Shown piece after piece: positions 1-9,026 of a stretch of DNA of 64,000 bases. The DNA is taken from assembly GCF_921294215.1 (NCBI RefSeq), contig NZ_CAKLDM010000001.1:1364001-1428000 (forward strand). The letters are read 5' to 3'. The first letter of the stretch is position 1. Every line of letters begins with the position of its first letter. Below the pieces are notes generated by a model that was given only the letters and a program-made list of their open reading frames with translations, ran no database searches and was not told where the DNA came from. Both the position numbers and the translations under genes were made by a program. This stretch comes from Vibrio marisflavi CECT 7928 (GTDB lineage Bacteria > Pseudomonadota > Gammaproteobacteria > Enterobacterales > Vibrionaceae).

Positions 1-1
1 A

Positions 2-850
2 AAAATCATCGTCTTCCCTGAAATGTGTGTTACTGGTTACTGGCATGTTTCGAAGCTTCAAAAGTCAGAGATCGATGATTTGTCCGAGTTCATCCCACAA
101 GGGGAAACGGCTCAACACTTGCTAAATATGTCTGAAAAATATCAACTTAGCATCGGTGCTGGTTTAATCGAAAAAGACAAGGACGGAAATCTCTATAACT
201 CTTACGTAATGGCAATGCCTGATGGTCAGATAGCCAAACACAGAAAGCTGCATACATTTGTCAGCGAACACATGGCTAGTGGCAATGAATATACTGTATT
301 TGACACTCCACACGGATGCCGTGTAGGGATTCTGATTTGCTGGGACAATAATTTGGTCGAGAATGTTCGAATCACAGCATTAAAAGGGGCCGATATCCTA
401 ATTGCTCCCCATCAAACAGGCGGAACGAACTCTCGCAGCCCCAATGCGATGGGGTTGATTGATCCCCAACTATGGCATAACCGTAAGCAAGATATAGAGT
501 CGATTCGTTCTGAAATGCAAGGCTCAAAAGGAAGAGAATGGTTAATGCGTTGGCTACCCGCGCGTGCTCATGACAATGGTATGTTCCTGATATTTAGTAA
601 CGGGGTTGGGGTTGATATGAATGAAGTCAGAACAGGCAATGCGATGGTGCTCAATCCTTATGGAGAAATTCTCGCGGAAACTGACAGCGTAGATAACGAT
701 ATAGTTATTGCAGATCTAAAAGCAAAAGAACTAGATATGTGTACAGGAAGGCGCTGGATCAGAGGCCGTAGACCTAACCTCTACCATCCTCTAACAGTTG
801 AAGGGAATGAATTGACTCCCTATCAGGCAAGGTTTTCAGAGTACAAATAG
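2..850 (+). CDS. Nitrilase-family carbon-nitrogen hydrolase (5' truncated by window edge)
   Basis: The reading frame is open to the first base, so the gene starts before the window; the first in-window ATG at 23 is internal. Upstream of it the frame reads KIIVFPEM, which supplies the catalytic Glu of the nitrilase superfamily. The Lys is seen in HRKLH and the nucleophilic Cys in ILICWDNN, so the Glu-Lys-Cys triad is complete. The family hydrolyses nitriles, amides or N-carbamoyl compounds in the cytoplasm; which substrate applies cannot be told. The C-terminal half (MFLIFSNGVGVD, then NPYGEILAE) is typical of aliphatic amidase/N-carbamoylputrescine-type members. A hairpin terminator follows directly. 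Confidence 0.9.
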   Translation, partial: KIIVFPEMCVTGYWHVSKLQKSEIDDLSEFIPQGETAQHLLNMSEKYQLSIGAGLIEKDKDGNLYNSYVMAMPDGQIAKHRKLHTFVSEHMASGNEYTVFDTPHGCRVGILICWDNNLVENVRITALKGADILIAPHQTGGTNSRSPNAMGLIDPQLWHNRKQDIESIRSEMQGSKGREWLMRWLPARAHDNGMFLIFSNGVGVDMNEVRTGNAMVLNPYGEILAETDSVDNDIVIADLKAKELDMCTGRRWIRGRRPNLYHPLTVEGNELTPYQARFSEYK

Positions 851-871
851 ATGAACAAACTTTTATGAACG

Positions 872-905
872 GTCGCCAATCTAATAATTTGTTGGCGACT
901 ATATT
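872..905 (+). terminator. Rho-independent terminator after the nitrilase gene
   Basis: Perfect 8-bp arms GTCGCCAA (872-879) and TTGGCGAC (892-899) with a 12-nt loop, followed by a T-rich tail. It sits 21 bases after the stop of the nitrilase gene. Confidence 0.75.
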
Positions 906-1100
906 GTTTTATAGAGAATCCCTAACTCGCTTTGTTGTGGCATTTCAGAGTTAACTAGACTACTTGCTCTGAGATGCGCAGAAACACGTTTCTATTTAGC
1001 CTAAAAGTGGTACAAAATTACTACCTTTATAAACTAAATCTCTACTACGTTACCCCTTGATAGTGATAAAATCTCCGCATCATAATTACCGAGAAACTCT

Positions 1101-1439
1101 ATGTTTATCCACCATGTTAATGGCATCGACTGGCTGGTGATTACCGCTTTTGAAGAACTGAAACCTATATTTATCGAAGACGCCGGGGCGATCCCTTCTT
1201 GCTTCTCTATCAACAGTGAATTGAGCCTGATTGATCAAGCCAAGCGCACTTATGGATACTTGCCTTCCTTCAGCGGTGTAGTCACCGATACCGGAACTTT
1301 TCAAAGCCCAGACAACGAAGAAGATTTGAACCCACAGCTTGCCTGCATAGTTGAGGGACGTGGCCGGGTGTTTATCTATCATGGCGGCTTTGTAGCTTTT
1401 GTGGATGACGAGCAAACCTTTATTACCCGAATGGACTGA
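1101..1439 (+). CDS. Hypothetical protein, 112 aa
   Basis: I do not recognise a family. The protein is acidic, cytoplasmic-looking (no signal or membrane segment), with a middle section rich in Ser/Pro/Asp (around residues 50-80) and a C-terminal RGRVFIYHGGFVAF stretch that looks like paired beta strands. ATG at 1101 is the only sensible start; no good Shine-Dalgarno is visible. The long antisense frame over it (1086-1415) is a shadow. It lies just before the cassette-like repeats and could be a former cassette gene itself, but no left-hand attC is visible. Confidence 0.6.
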   Translation: MFIHHVNGIDWLVITAFEELKPIFIEDAGAIPSCFSINSELSLIDQAKRTYGYLPSFSGVVTDTGTFQSPDNEEDLNPQLACIVEGRGRVFIYHGGFVAFVDDEQTFITRMD

Positions 1440-1562
1440 ATATTATTCAGTAAGTTGAAGTTGGTGAATTGGTAGCCCTAACCGCTCAACCGTAAGCACT
1501 TCGGTTATTGGTGATCAAACTAACTATTACGCCGTAATCACTAGGGTTGATTCAGAGCAAAA

Positions 1563-1603
1563 TTGCCAAGCGTTGCGAATCTGTCTTAAACGCTTTGTTA
1601 GGT
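1563..1603 (+). repeat. attC-like right half-site (degraded integron recombination site A)
   Basis: The segment starting TGCCAAGCGTTGCGAATCTG and ending in the R'-type core GTTAGGT (1597-1603) is a near copy of the right half of the sites at 2085-2126, 2701-2742 and 3597-3634. The left arm expected 80-130 bases upstream is not clear, so this copy is probably eroded. Confidence 0.6.
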
Positions 1604-1700
1604 ACAATTTTCCCGATATTGCTCCAGACCCCAAACTCTTCTTGGTTTGTTAGCTCATACCTGAGACAATCAGGCCGCAAACTATACTAGGCAAAATATT

Positions 1701-1940
1701 ATGAAACTTTTAGTCCGCAACCTAGCGCGAACCACAACAGAACACGAAGTTCGAGTTCTATTCTCTGCTCATGGTACTGTGACCCAATGTAATTTGGTTC
1801 TAGATCAGGAAACAGGGCAATCTAAGGGATTCGCTTTCCTTGAAATGCCAGATGAAAATGAAGCTAAGACTGCTTTAAACAGCTTAAACCTGACAAGTGT
1901 AGCCAAGAGCAAAATTCGAGTTAAGTACGCTCAAAGCTAA
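1701..1940 (+). CDS. RRM-type RNA-binding protein, 79 aa
   Basis: A single RNA-recognition-motif domain fills the protein. RNP2 is LLVRNL (residues 3-8) and RNP1 is KGFAFLEM (about residues 42-49), in the normal spacing of the beta-alpha-beta-beta-alpha-beta fold. Aromatic positions of RNP1 are partly kept (GFAF), so single-stranded RNA binding is likely. Small bacterial RRM proteins of this kind are common in Vibrio and cyanobacteria; roles are poorly known. The gene lies between attC-like sites A and B and ends in its own terminator, so it reads as an integron cassette gene in the plus orientation. Confidence 0.9.
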   Translation: MKLLVRNLARTTTEHEVRVLFSAHGTVTQCNLVLDQETGQSKGFAFLEMPDENEAKTALNSLNLTSVAKSKIRVKYAQS

Positions 1941-1951
1941 AACCAAAAAAA

Positions 1952-1980
1952 GGGAGCCAACTCAATGAGGCTCCTTTTTT
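1952..1980 (+). terminator. Rho-independent terminator after the RRM gene
   Basis: GGGAGCC, an 8-nt loop region, then GGCTCC followed by TTTTTT. The stem is GGAGCC/GGCTCC. It lies 12 bases after the RRM stop codon. Confidence 0.85.
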
Positions 1981-1996
1981 CAACTCTCCCGCTTTT

Positions 1997-2126
1997 ACCT
2001 AACGCCGCATTTGGTAGTGAGCAACGCTAACCATCTAGCCTAAACCATTGCACCTTAAACACTAAACCCAACGTTAGAGTGAAAAATGCCAAGCGTTGGG
2101 AACCTGTCTCAAATTCTTTGTTATGT
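1997..2126 (+). repeat. attC-like site B (Vibrio integron cassette repeat)
   Basis: Left core ACCTAAC (1997-2003) fits RYYYAAC; right core GTTATGT (2120-2126) is near GTTRRRY. The two halves are imperfect inverted repeats (GCAACGCT against AAGCGTTGG), and the 130-bp length matches the long attC sites found in Vibrio superintegrons. It separates the RRM gene from the next cassette-like gene. Confidence 0.7.
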
Positions 2127-2136
2127 TTTACTTTCG

Positions 2137-2634
2137 CTAATGTGACGTTTCAGAACTAGATGACGAAAAAAACACTTTATAATTATCCAGTTTCTCTAAT
2201 TTACTTTGGTAGTGAGAAACTATTGAAAATTCAATATAGTCTTCTGCTTCGATGCCCAGAGGTGATGGATTTGGGTAGATGATAGCTAACGCTAAATATT
2301 TCGATAAATGAGGCTCACTGTTCAGTAAAGCCGAAAGACGCCCCGAAAATTCTTCATGCCACTCTTGTACAGTCCATGCGTTGTTAATCGAAGTGCTAGT
2401 AATTTGTCTGTCAAATCTGGCTACATCCGCAATGCAATCGTGGAAGAATTTCCAAGGCCGATGATCAAATCCATCTAACCGAATGAAAATATTTGCTATT
2501 TTATCCAATTCATTAGTTTGGAAAGCATAAAGTCGTTCTACAACATGACTCTGGATGATATCCAAGCAACTTCCATACGCTCTTTCTTGAAGATCTAGTT
2601 CTGAATTTCCATCAAATGTATGGCTGACCATCAT
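2137..2634 (-). CDS. Hypothetical cassette protein, 165 aa
   Basis: No family recognised. The protein is soluble, rich in aromatic residues and Asp/Glu, and looks mostly alpha-helical, ending in a Ser-rich tail (FFSSSSSETSH). ATG at 2634 is followed by a second ATG, either of which could be used. The gene is on the minus strand between attC-like sites B and C, an orientation opposite to most cassette genes, which usually means it carries its own promoter. Its size and isolation are typical of integron cassette genes without known function. Confidence 0.6.
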   Translation of the reverse strand: MMVSHTFDGNSELDLQERAYGSCLDIIQSHVVERLYAFQTNELDKIANIFIRLDGFDHRPWKFFHDCIADVARFDRQITSTSINNAWTVQEWHEEFSGRLSALLNSEPHLSKYLALAIIYPNPSPLGIEAEDYIEFSIVSHYQSKLEKLDNYKVFFSSSSSETSH

Positions 2635-2658
2635 AAGTTACTCTTCAGTTGAATAAAA

Positions 2659-2742
2659 ACATAATGCTACATTAAGGTGTGAGCGGCGCTTGGCTATACT
2701 TGAGCCAAGAGTTGCGAATCACTCTTAAAGGACTTGTTATAT
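2659..2742 (+). repeat. attC-like site C
   Basis: Imperfect inverted repeat: left part ACATAAT...TTAAGG...GCGCTTGGCT, right part AGCCAAGAGTTGCGAATCAC ending in GTTATAT (2736-2742). The central arms CTTGGCT/AGCCAAG are perfect. The right half matches sites A and B. The stop codon of the GNAT gene on the minus strand lies inside the right core. Confidence 0.65.
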
Positions 2743-3516
2743 TTCTATATCTTTGCACCACACGCTGCGCACACCAACACTACTAAAACCAACTGATTTA
2801 CAATTCTTGCTACTAGTGCTTCTTGGCATTACATCAGTTAAAAGCACCTGCAAACCTAAAGATATTGCATCTGAGATTCGAGCTCTCAGTAACGCAGCTT
2901 GACACCCATTTGAACGATAGTTCTCTTGTGTATACGCATTGGCTAATATTGCAAATTCATTCTCGATAAAGCTCGTTGCCCAAGCACACGGCTCACCATT
3001 TATTTTTGCGATATAACAGCGAAATGTGTCAGTACAATAAAGTGAGCGCTTCTTATCCCAGATTTCATCCGAACACTCTATACCTGACGTTTTGAGTAAG
3101 GTTAGAAACGCATTGACATTTTCATGTGTCCATCGTTCTACTGTGACGTCGTCAGCTACTTCTTCAAGCGGTATGTAGTTTACCGCCCTTAGTTCGAGAA
3201 ACTCATGCTCATAAGCTGGGACGTAATCACGGTCTGATAGCCATACCTTCAACTCATTAGTTATTGCCTGTGGCTCGATAGCAATTTCAGGAGAAAAGCC
3301 ATGATTATACAAGTTCAAATAGCTCTCTAAGTCTCCTGTAGTACAAACACCATGGATGATTATCTGGTTATCATACTTCCTTGTTTTGTCTACAAAAACT
3401 GAGCACCCTCCAAACGTGGACGAAAAAAGTTCACTTTCTAAATCAGTGAAAAGAGTTCGCTCATTATTAAATTGAAAGTAAGAGCTATATACATCTTTTA
3501 CTCTTTTATCTTGCAT
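2737..3516 (-). CDS. GNAT-family N-acetyltransferase, 259 aa
   Basis: The C-terminal half has the GNAT fold: a beta strand AILANAYTQENYRSNG followed by CQAALLRARISDAISLG, which is motif A with the acetyl-CoA pyrophosphate loop (R/Q-x-x-G-x-x, here RSNGCQ) and helix. The N-terminal half (residues 1-120) has no clear motif and may be a second, degenerate GNAT-like domain, as in two-domain enzymes. A good Shine-Dalgarno (GAGGGAAC) precedes the ATG at 3516. It lies between attC-like sites C and D, so it is a likely integron cassette; GNAT enzymes are frequent cassette cargo. Substrate unknown. Confidence 0.8.
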   Translation of the reverse strand: MQDKRVKDVYSSYFQFNNERTLFTDLESELFSSTFGGCSVFVDKTRKYDNQIIIHGVCTTGDLESYLNLYNHGFSPEIAIEPQAITNELKVWLSDRDYVPAYEHEFLELRAVNYIPLEEVADDVTVERWTHENVNAFLTLLKTSGIECSDEIWDKKRSLYCTDTFRCYIAKINGEPCAWATSFIENEFAILANAYTQENYRSNGCQAALLRARISDAISLGLQVLLTDVMPRSTSSKNCKSVGFSSVGVRSVWCKDIEI

Positions 3517-3538
3517 CGTTCCCTCGATATTGAATGAA

Positions 3539-3634
3539 ATCTAACGCCGCAATAAGCGGTGACATACGCGTGCTATGTTTGAGCATTAGCGAGTTGGCAC
3601 GCGTATAGAATCCGACTTAAATGCTTTGTTAGGT
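3539..3634 (+). repeat. attC-like site D (best preserved)
   Basis: Left core ATCTAAC (3539-3545) fits RYYYAAC exactly and right core GTTAGGT (3628-3634) fits GTTRRRY exactly. The inner arms ATACGCGTGC and GCACGCGTAT are perfect 10-bp inverted repeats. Length is 96 bp. This is a convincing integron attC site. Confidence 0.85.
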
Positions 3635-3818
3635 GTATGATCACATGAGTCTATTGACAGTAACCAAAAACAAAATTGCTAAGATTAATACCAAGTTAGT
3701 TGTTGATGTAGACAATAGCAATTGAACTGACTCTATATACATTTTGACCTCCAGATTTGATGGAGAAATGTTAGCGTTATTCGGGTTCAATGCTAAGGAA
3801 AGTTACACAATTTATGGT

Positions 3819-4439
3819 TCAACAACTTTCCCTTCTTCTTTTAAGGAAGTTCCCAACGTTTTTTCTCGATAACTCGACATCCCAACTCGTAACGATTGCC
3901 ACTACATTGACAAAAACATCCGAGTTAGAAAGCTTAATATCATCACTACATTTATCTAAAAATACAAAAGTCCATGCATTGAATATTTTTTCCACAACAT
4001 TCTGCGATTTTGCTTTGATAAAGTGTGCGTGATACCCAGACTCCAACTCCGCTTTATCGGTTAACAAGTCTAGAAAATCTACTACAGATATGCAGTCAAA
4101 ATGCTTAAAGCCTTGAGAATCAGCTTTACATGGCTTTAAGCCCAAATCATTAGTGCCTATTTGCAAAGCTCGGTCCGTTTTTGCATCATGCCTTGCAACC
4201 AATTCCCGCAGTTTTTGGGTAGATTTAGCTATATCGTCAAAAAGCTCACGCATCTCTTTAGGGTAATTTGCCAGATTTTGAGTTAATTGAATTGAACCGC
4301 TTTCATCTATTGGCAGTTGTCCAAGTCCATCCAGTTGATATTCCAGGTTTTTTATTAGGTGAGTAAACTCCTTCACCGGCACTTGAAGAAGTGAGTTTAA
4401 TGAATCTAACTGATATTGACTTAGTTTATTTTCGACCAT
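3819..4439 (-). CDS. Hypothetical protein, 206 aa
   Basis: No family recognised. The first half (residues 1-100) is a run of amphipathic helices (Leu/Gln-rich, e.g. YQLDSLNSLLQ) likely to form a helical bundle or coiled coil, and shows similarity in style to phasin-like helical proteins, though I would not assign that. The second half is mixed, ending in a basic tail (KNVGNFLKRRRESC). No signal peptide or membrane segment. It stands alone after attC-like site D; whether it is part of the cassette cluster is unclear because no attC is seen on its far side. The plus-strand frame 3790-4032 over its end is a shadow. Confidence 0.6.
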   Translation of the reverse strand: MVENKLSQYQLDSLNSLLQVPVKEFTHLIKNLEYQLDGLGQLPIDESGSIQLTQNLANYPKEMRELFDDIAKSTQKLRELVARHDAKTDRALQIGTNDLGLKPCKADSQGFKHFDCISVVDFLDLLTDKAELESGYHAHFIKAKSQNVVEKIFNAWTFVFLDKCSDDIKLSNSDVFVNVVAIVTSWDVELSRKNVGNFLKRRRESC

Positions 4440-4829
4440 ACTTTACCAATACACTTAACATTCTTATTAACAAGCTGGCTCGTTTTGTCGCCAGCCTAAC
4501 TGTCAACCAATCTATCATAACTCTTTAAAAAACAAAGCATATTAACCTTGTCTTCCATTTAACCTTCACATGAAAACGAGCTGTCAGTTCCGACAAAACA
4601 AGCCACCTTTCCTTACTCAAGCACGGTTCAATTCCAATAAGCTCTATAAATACACAGATAAATGGGGGAGATAGCAAAATAATGGCCTTTTGTATCGACT
4701 CAAATTCACCATGAGCTAATCAATCGCAAACTTAGGGCATATTTGGAGTGGACAGCAAAACTGAGTAAATAGTCTAGATTATTTATGGGAATAAACGCGT
4801 TTAAGATTGAAAAAGATATAACCAGTACT
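4440..4829. other. Intergenic, 390 bases, no gene seen
   Basis: Both neighbours are on the minus strand. The segment is AT-rich with stop codons in all frames. I see no strong hairpin, no RNA gene and no attC core here. Confidence 0.5.
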
Positions 4830-6155
4830 TTAAGCTGGAATATGCCCACTCTCAGTATTTAAGGGGAGGATAATTGTAAACTCAACTCCCTCATTCAAGT
4901 TACTCACACACTTAATTGAGCCTTTTAAAGTTTGATTAATGATATTAAAGACTAGGTTAAGCCCTAACCCACTACTCCCGTTGCATCGATTGGTCGTGAA
5001 AAATGGGTCATAAATCTTGGGTAGCGTTGCTGCATCTATCCCTTTCCCAGAATCACGGTAAGTTAGGGTAATGTGAGTGTCCTGCTCGATGACGATTATT
5101 TCTATCTTTCCTTTTTCACATTCATCAAAGCCGTGGACTAGTGAGTTTTGCAATAGATTCGTTATCACTTGGGCAAAAGAACCTGGCTCGGAAAAGATGT
5201 TTAACTCTTTATTACAGGTAAGTGTAGTGGTGATTGATTGCCCATTAATTTGCGGGCCAAAAATCATAATTGTGTCAGTTAGGACATTATGTAAATTGAA
5301 TGTTTGGTGAACTGTATTACTTTGATCAATAGCCATACGTTTGAAACTTTTAATCAGATTAGCGGCGCGATCTAAGCTAGTTGCAAGTATTCGACAGCCC
5401 GATTCCGTAGCGATGATATGTTCTTTTAGCTCCTCCAATGTTAACTTTTCACCCTCAAGCTTACTCGCAATGGTATGTATTTCATCAGCGATATGACTAG
5501 TGGCGGTAATGCTGATGCCTAAAGGGGTATTCACTTCATGGGCGATACCAGCGACAAGCCCACCTAATGAAGAGTGCTTCTCAGATTCAATTAGCTGACT
5601 TTGGGTCTCTTTTAAATGATCTAAAGCTGCTTGTAAGTCCTTAGTGGCATCATTAACTCTGTCTTTCAGTTCGTCATTTAGGCGCAGTAATGCTTCCTTT
5701 GCTAATGTTTCCTCTGTTGTCTCTCTTGTGACTCCCATAAGCTTTATGACTTCACCATTCGCGTTTAGCATCGGTATAAAATTAGAAGCAAAGCTGCGTT
5801 TATCCAGCCCCACACCGACACTGAAATCGAAATTTGGAATCGGCTCACCTTGAATGGCTTTTTGTAATAGGGCTTGAATCCAATCTTGATTATCATCGCC
5901 CACAACGCTGGTATAAGGTTTGTCGACGACTTGGTCTTCGACTTCAAGCCCCATCATATTGAGGCCTGCTCGATTCATTTTTTTTAAGCATCCATCCAAA
6001 CCAATTTCATGAATACAAACGGGCGCATAGTTCACGAGATCGTGATAAGCGTTTTTCTCATCGACTTCCGCCGAAGAGAGCTTTTCAATATGTTGATCCA
6101 AAGGGCAATACTCACCTTGTGAGCCGTTATCTGATTTAGAAGTAGAAGACGTCAT
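4830..6155 (-). CDS. PAS-domain sensor histidine kinase, orphan
   Basis: Layout: short N-terminal region with CPLDQH, a PAS domain (about residues 38-155, starting YAPVCIHEIGLDG), a coiled linker of alternating Leu/Asp/Glu (160-190), HisKA-like dimerisation helix with the H box GIAHEVNTPLGI, then HATPase_c with N box (TNLLQNSLVHGF), G1 (DSGKGID) and G2 (GSSGLGL). The H-box sequence HEVNTPLG, rather than HELRTPL, marks the PAS/HWE-unrelated group of kinases often found without a membrane segment; no TM helix is visible, so it should sense a cytoplasmic signal. No response regulator is adjacent, so its partner is unknown. Confidence 0.92.
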   Translation of the reverse strand: MTSSTSKSDNGSQGEYCPLDQHIEKLSSAEVDEKNAYHDLVNYAPVCIHEIGLDGCLKKMNRAGLNMMGLEVEDQVVDKPYTSVVGDDNQDWIQALLQKAIQGEPIPNFDFSVGVGLDKRSFASNFIPMLNANGEVIKLMGVTRETTEETLAKEALLRLNDELKDRVNDATKDLQAALDHLKETQSQLIESEKHSSLGGLVAGIAHEVNTPLGISITATSHIADEIHTIASKLEGEKLTLEELKEHIIATESGCRILATSLDRAANLIKSFKRMAIDQSNTVHQTFNLHNVLTDTIMIFGPQINGQSITTTLTCNKELNIFSEPGSFAQVITNLLQNSLVHGFDECEKGKIEIIVIEQDTHITLTYRDSGKGIDAATLPKIYDPFFTTNRCNGSSGLGLNLVFNIINQTLKGSIKCVSNLNEGVEFTIILPLNTESGHIPA

Positions 6156-6484
6156 TGCAAGCCTATACCGTTGTATATTCTCTGGATTAGTATAGTTCTG
6201 ATTTTCGTATTTGCTTCATTTGCAACGGGGCATTGGTGTATGAGAAATAGGTCCCCGAAGGGCTAGAAAAGTGTGTATTTGTTAGCTTGGAGTAGCTTTG
6301 TTGCGCTAAAACCTCCAAGAGAAGTTGCACGGCTCAAACAAGCACTGCAGTACATGAGTCCTGTAGGTTATTGGACTTTGAGGTATCTGAACCTTGCCAC
6401 TTACAAAAAATAAGCGGCAAGGTTTTTACTAGCACGTGAACCTTTAGTTATAAGGTTCACAGTATTTTTTGCGCTCAGCGTTAT
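6156..6484. other. Intergenic between ppsA and the kinase, with two hairpins read on the plus strand
   Basis: Hairpin 1: CCTTGCC (6392-6398) and GGCAAGG (6416-6422) followed by TTTTT. Hairpin 2: GTGAACCTT (6436-6444) and AAGGTTCAC (6452-6460), followed after three bases by TTTTTT. The T runs lie on the plus-strand side of both, while both flanking genes are on the minus strand. They may serve as part of the ppsA 3' end, or end an unannotated plus-strand small RNA. Confidence 0.45.
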
Positions 6485-8857
6485 CTACTTAGGCGCAACT
6501 TCCCCTAATTTAAGCCAAGTATCGAGAACGGTGTCAGGATTTAGCGAAACAGAACTGATGCCTTGCTCCATTAACCATTCAGCAAGATCTTCATGATCTG
6601 ATGGTCCTTGACCGCAAATACCAACATACTTTCCAGCTTTTTTGGCCGCGTCTATCGCCATAGATAACATCGCTTTGACCGCCGGGTTCCGCTCATCAAA
6701 CAAATGGGCGACATCACCTGAGTCTCTATCTAACCCCAACGTGAGCTGAGTCATATCATTTGACCCGATGGAGAATCCATCGAAGTATCTGAGGAACTGT
6801 TCTGCAAGTACCGCGTTAGAAGGTAGCTCACACATCATAATCACTTTTAAGCCCTGATCGCCTCGACGCAAGTCGTACTTGGCGAGTAGATCAATGACTG
6901 AACTGGCTTCAGAAGGAGTACGTACAAACGGGATCATGATCTCCACGTTTTTAAAGCCCATCTCATTTCGTACCCGCTTAATCGCTTGGGTCTCTAGCTC
7001 AAAACATTGTTCAAAGGCAGGTGATATATAACGAGAGGCGCCACGGAACCCAAGCATTGGGTTCTCTTCATGTGGTTCATAAGCACTCCCACCAATCAGG
7101 TTGCTATATTCATTTGATTTGAAATCCGACATCCTTACAATCACTCGTTTAGGCCAGAATGCAGCGGCAATAGTAGCAATACCTTCCGTCAACTTGCTCA
7201 CATAAAAATCAATCGGGTTCTTGTAACCTCGTATGCGCTGATTAATCTCCTTTTTCAACTCATCGGTTTGCTGGTTAAAGTTCAGCAATGCTTTAGGGTG
7301 AATGCCGATCATTTTATTGATAATAAACTCCAGACGAGCAAGCCCTACTCCTTCATTTGGAATTTGGGCAAAATCGAACGCACGCTCAGGGTTCCCCACA
7401 TTCATCATCACCTTAGTCGGTAGCAGGGGCAATTCATCCACGGAAGAACGTTTCACCTCAAACTCAAGCTCACCACTATACACATAGCCCGTCTCACCTT
7501 CTGAGCACGACGCGGTGACTACACTGCCATCTTCCAATTTTGTTGTCGCATCCCCACAACCTACTATCGCAGGTATTCCAAGTTCCCGCGCAATAATGGC
7601 TGCGTGGCAGGTGCGACCACCACGATTGGTCACTATCGCGGAGGCTTTTTTCATAACGGGCTCCCAATCTGGGTCTGTCATGTCGGTAACTAAAACATCA
7701 CCATCTTGCACCAAAGACATCTGATCTAAAGAGTCAACCAAACGTACAGTGCCACCTCCTATGCGTTGACCTATCGCTCGGCCTTCAACTAACACATCTG
7801 CTTTGTTATTTAGTTCATAACGCTCTATGACATTTTGATCGCTCTGTGAGCACACTGTTTCTGGCCTTGCCTGAACAATGTACAACTTCCCATCGATACC
7901 ATCTTTTGCCCACTCTATGTCCATTGGACGTTGATAGTGCTTTTCTATAATAAGAGCTTGTTTCGCCAGCTCCTGAATCTCTGAGTCTGTTAATGAGAAC
8001 TGAGCTCGTTCATTATCAGTGGTATCAATAATACTGACTTGCTTGCCAATCTCTTGGTCATTGGAATAAACCATCTTGGTCATCTTGGAACCAAACGTCT
8101 TCTTTACAATTGGATTGTGTCCAGCTTCCAACATCGCTTTATGTACATAGAATTCATCTGGGTTGACAGCGCCTTGGACTACCATCTCACCTAAGCCCCA
8201 AGCCGAAGTAATAAACACCACTTGATCAAAGCCAGATTCAGTATCAAGGGTAAACATGACACCGGAAGATGCTTTGTCTGAACGCACCATTCGTTGAATA
8301 CCAGCGGATAGAGAAATACCACGGTGATCGAAACCTTGGTGAACACGATAAGAAATCGCACGATCGTTAAATAAGGAGGCATAGACGTGTTTTGTTGCTT
8401 CTAATACCGCATCGACCCCTTTGACATTAAGAAATGTTTCTTGTTGACCAGCAAAAGAAGCATCGGGTAAGTCTTCTGCTGTGGCAGATGAGCGCACCGC
8501 AACGGAGATCTCTTGATTGTCGTCAACCAACTCTAAATAATTGGTTCTAATATCTTGTTCGAGATCATCTGGAAAAGGTGCATCCATTACCCATTGACGA
8601 ATCATGGCACCCGTTTTGCGAAGCTCATCAACGTTATCAACGTCAAGTTCATCAAGCAGCTGATGGATACGCTCGTCAAGCCCACCAAAATCTAGAAACT
8701 GATTAAACGCATACGATGTTGTTGCAAATCCATTGGGCACGCTAACGCCCACACTCGAAAGGTTAGAGACCATTTCGCCTAATGAGGCATTTTTTCCGCC
8801 GACTTTATCGACATCTTGCATAGATAGGCCATCAAACCAGAGGGTATTCTTTTGCAT
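6485..8857 (-). CDS. ppsA: Phosphoenolpyruvate synthase
   Basis: ATP + pyruvate + water to PEP + AMP + phosphate, the first step of gluconeogenesis from pyruvate/lactate. Three domains in order: N-terminal pyruvate-kinase-type ATP-grasp ([12 protein letters not shown] near the start, then [20 protein letters not shown]), the swivelling phosphohistidine domain ([17 protein letters not shown], catalytic His in TCHAA), and the C-terminal PEP-binding TIM barrel ([41 protein letters not shown] with the catalytic Cys). Length 790 aa matches E. coli PpsA. The ATG at 8857 has a GGAG ribosome-binding site; the GTG at 8869 in the same frame overlaps that site and is rejected. Divergent from ppsR. Confidence 0.98.
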   Translation of the reverse strand: MQKNTLWFDGLSMQDVDKVGGKNASLGEMVSNLSSVGVSVPNGFATTSYAFNQFLDFGGLDERIHQLLDELDVDNVDELRKTGAMIRQWVMDAPFPDDLEQDIRTNYLELVDDNQEISVAVRSSATAEDLPDASFAGQQETFLNVKGVDAVLEATKHVYASLFNDRAISYRVHQGFDHRGISLSAGIQRMVRSDKASSGVMFTLDTESGFDQVVFITSAWGLGEMVVQGAVNPDEFYVHKAMLEAGHNPIVKKTFGSKMTKMVYSNDQEIGKQVSIIDTTDNERAQFSLTDSEIQELAKQALIIEKHYQRPMDIEWAKDGIDGKLYIVQARPETVCSQSDQNVIERYELNNKADVLVEGRAIGQRIGGGTVRLVDSLDQMSLVQDGDVLVTDMTDPDWEPVMKKASAIVTNRGGRTCHAAIIARELGIPAIVGCGDATTKLEDGSVVTASCSEGETGYVYSGELEFEVKRSSVDELPLLPTKVMMNVGNPERAFDFAQIPNEGVGLARLEFIINKMIGIHPKALLNFNQQTDELKKEINQRIRGYKNPIDFYVSKLTEGIATIAAAFWPKRVIVRMSDFKSNEYSNLIGGSAYEPHEENPMLGFRGASRYISPAFEQCFELETQAIKRVRNEMGFKNVEIMIPFVRTPSEASSVIDLLAKYDLRRGDQGLKVIMMCELPSNAVLAEQFLRYFDGFSIGSNDMTQLTLGLDRDSGDVAHLFDERNPAVKAMLSMAIDAAKKAGKYVGICGQGPSDHEDLAEWLMEQGISSVSLNPDTVLDTWLKLGEVAPK

Positions 8858-9026
8858 CTTTTTCTCCACACACAGTACAGTTTTATTTTATGGATAAAGC
8901 AAACGATTGCTTCACCCAAAACACATTATTTTATCAAGCTGTGGCAGGCGCAATTGCCAGCCGAGTTTTATTATCGGTATTATGGTGACCATCCTACTCA
9001 AACCAATTTTCATTGCTAAATAAAAT

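Noticed and set aside
1086..1415. Minus-strand ORF of 109 codons opposite the hypothetical gene at 1101
   Set aside because: Shadow of the plus-strand gene with no ribosome site and unusual composition; only one of the two can be real and the plus-strand frame looks more like a folded protein.
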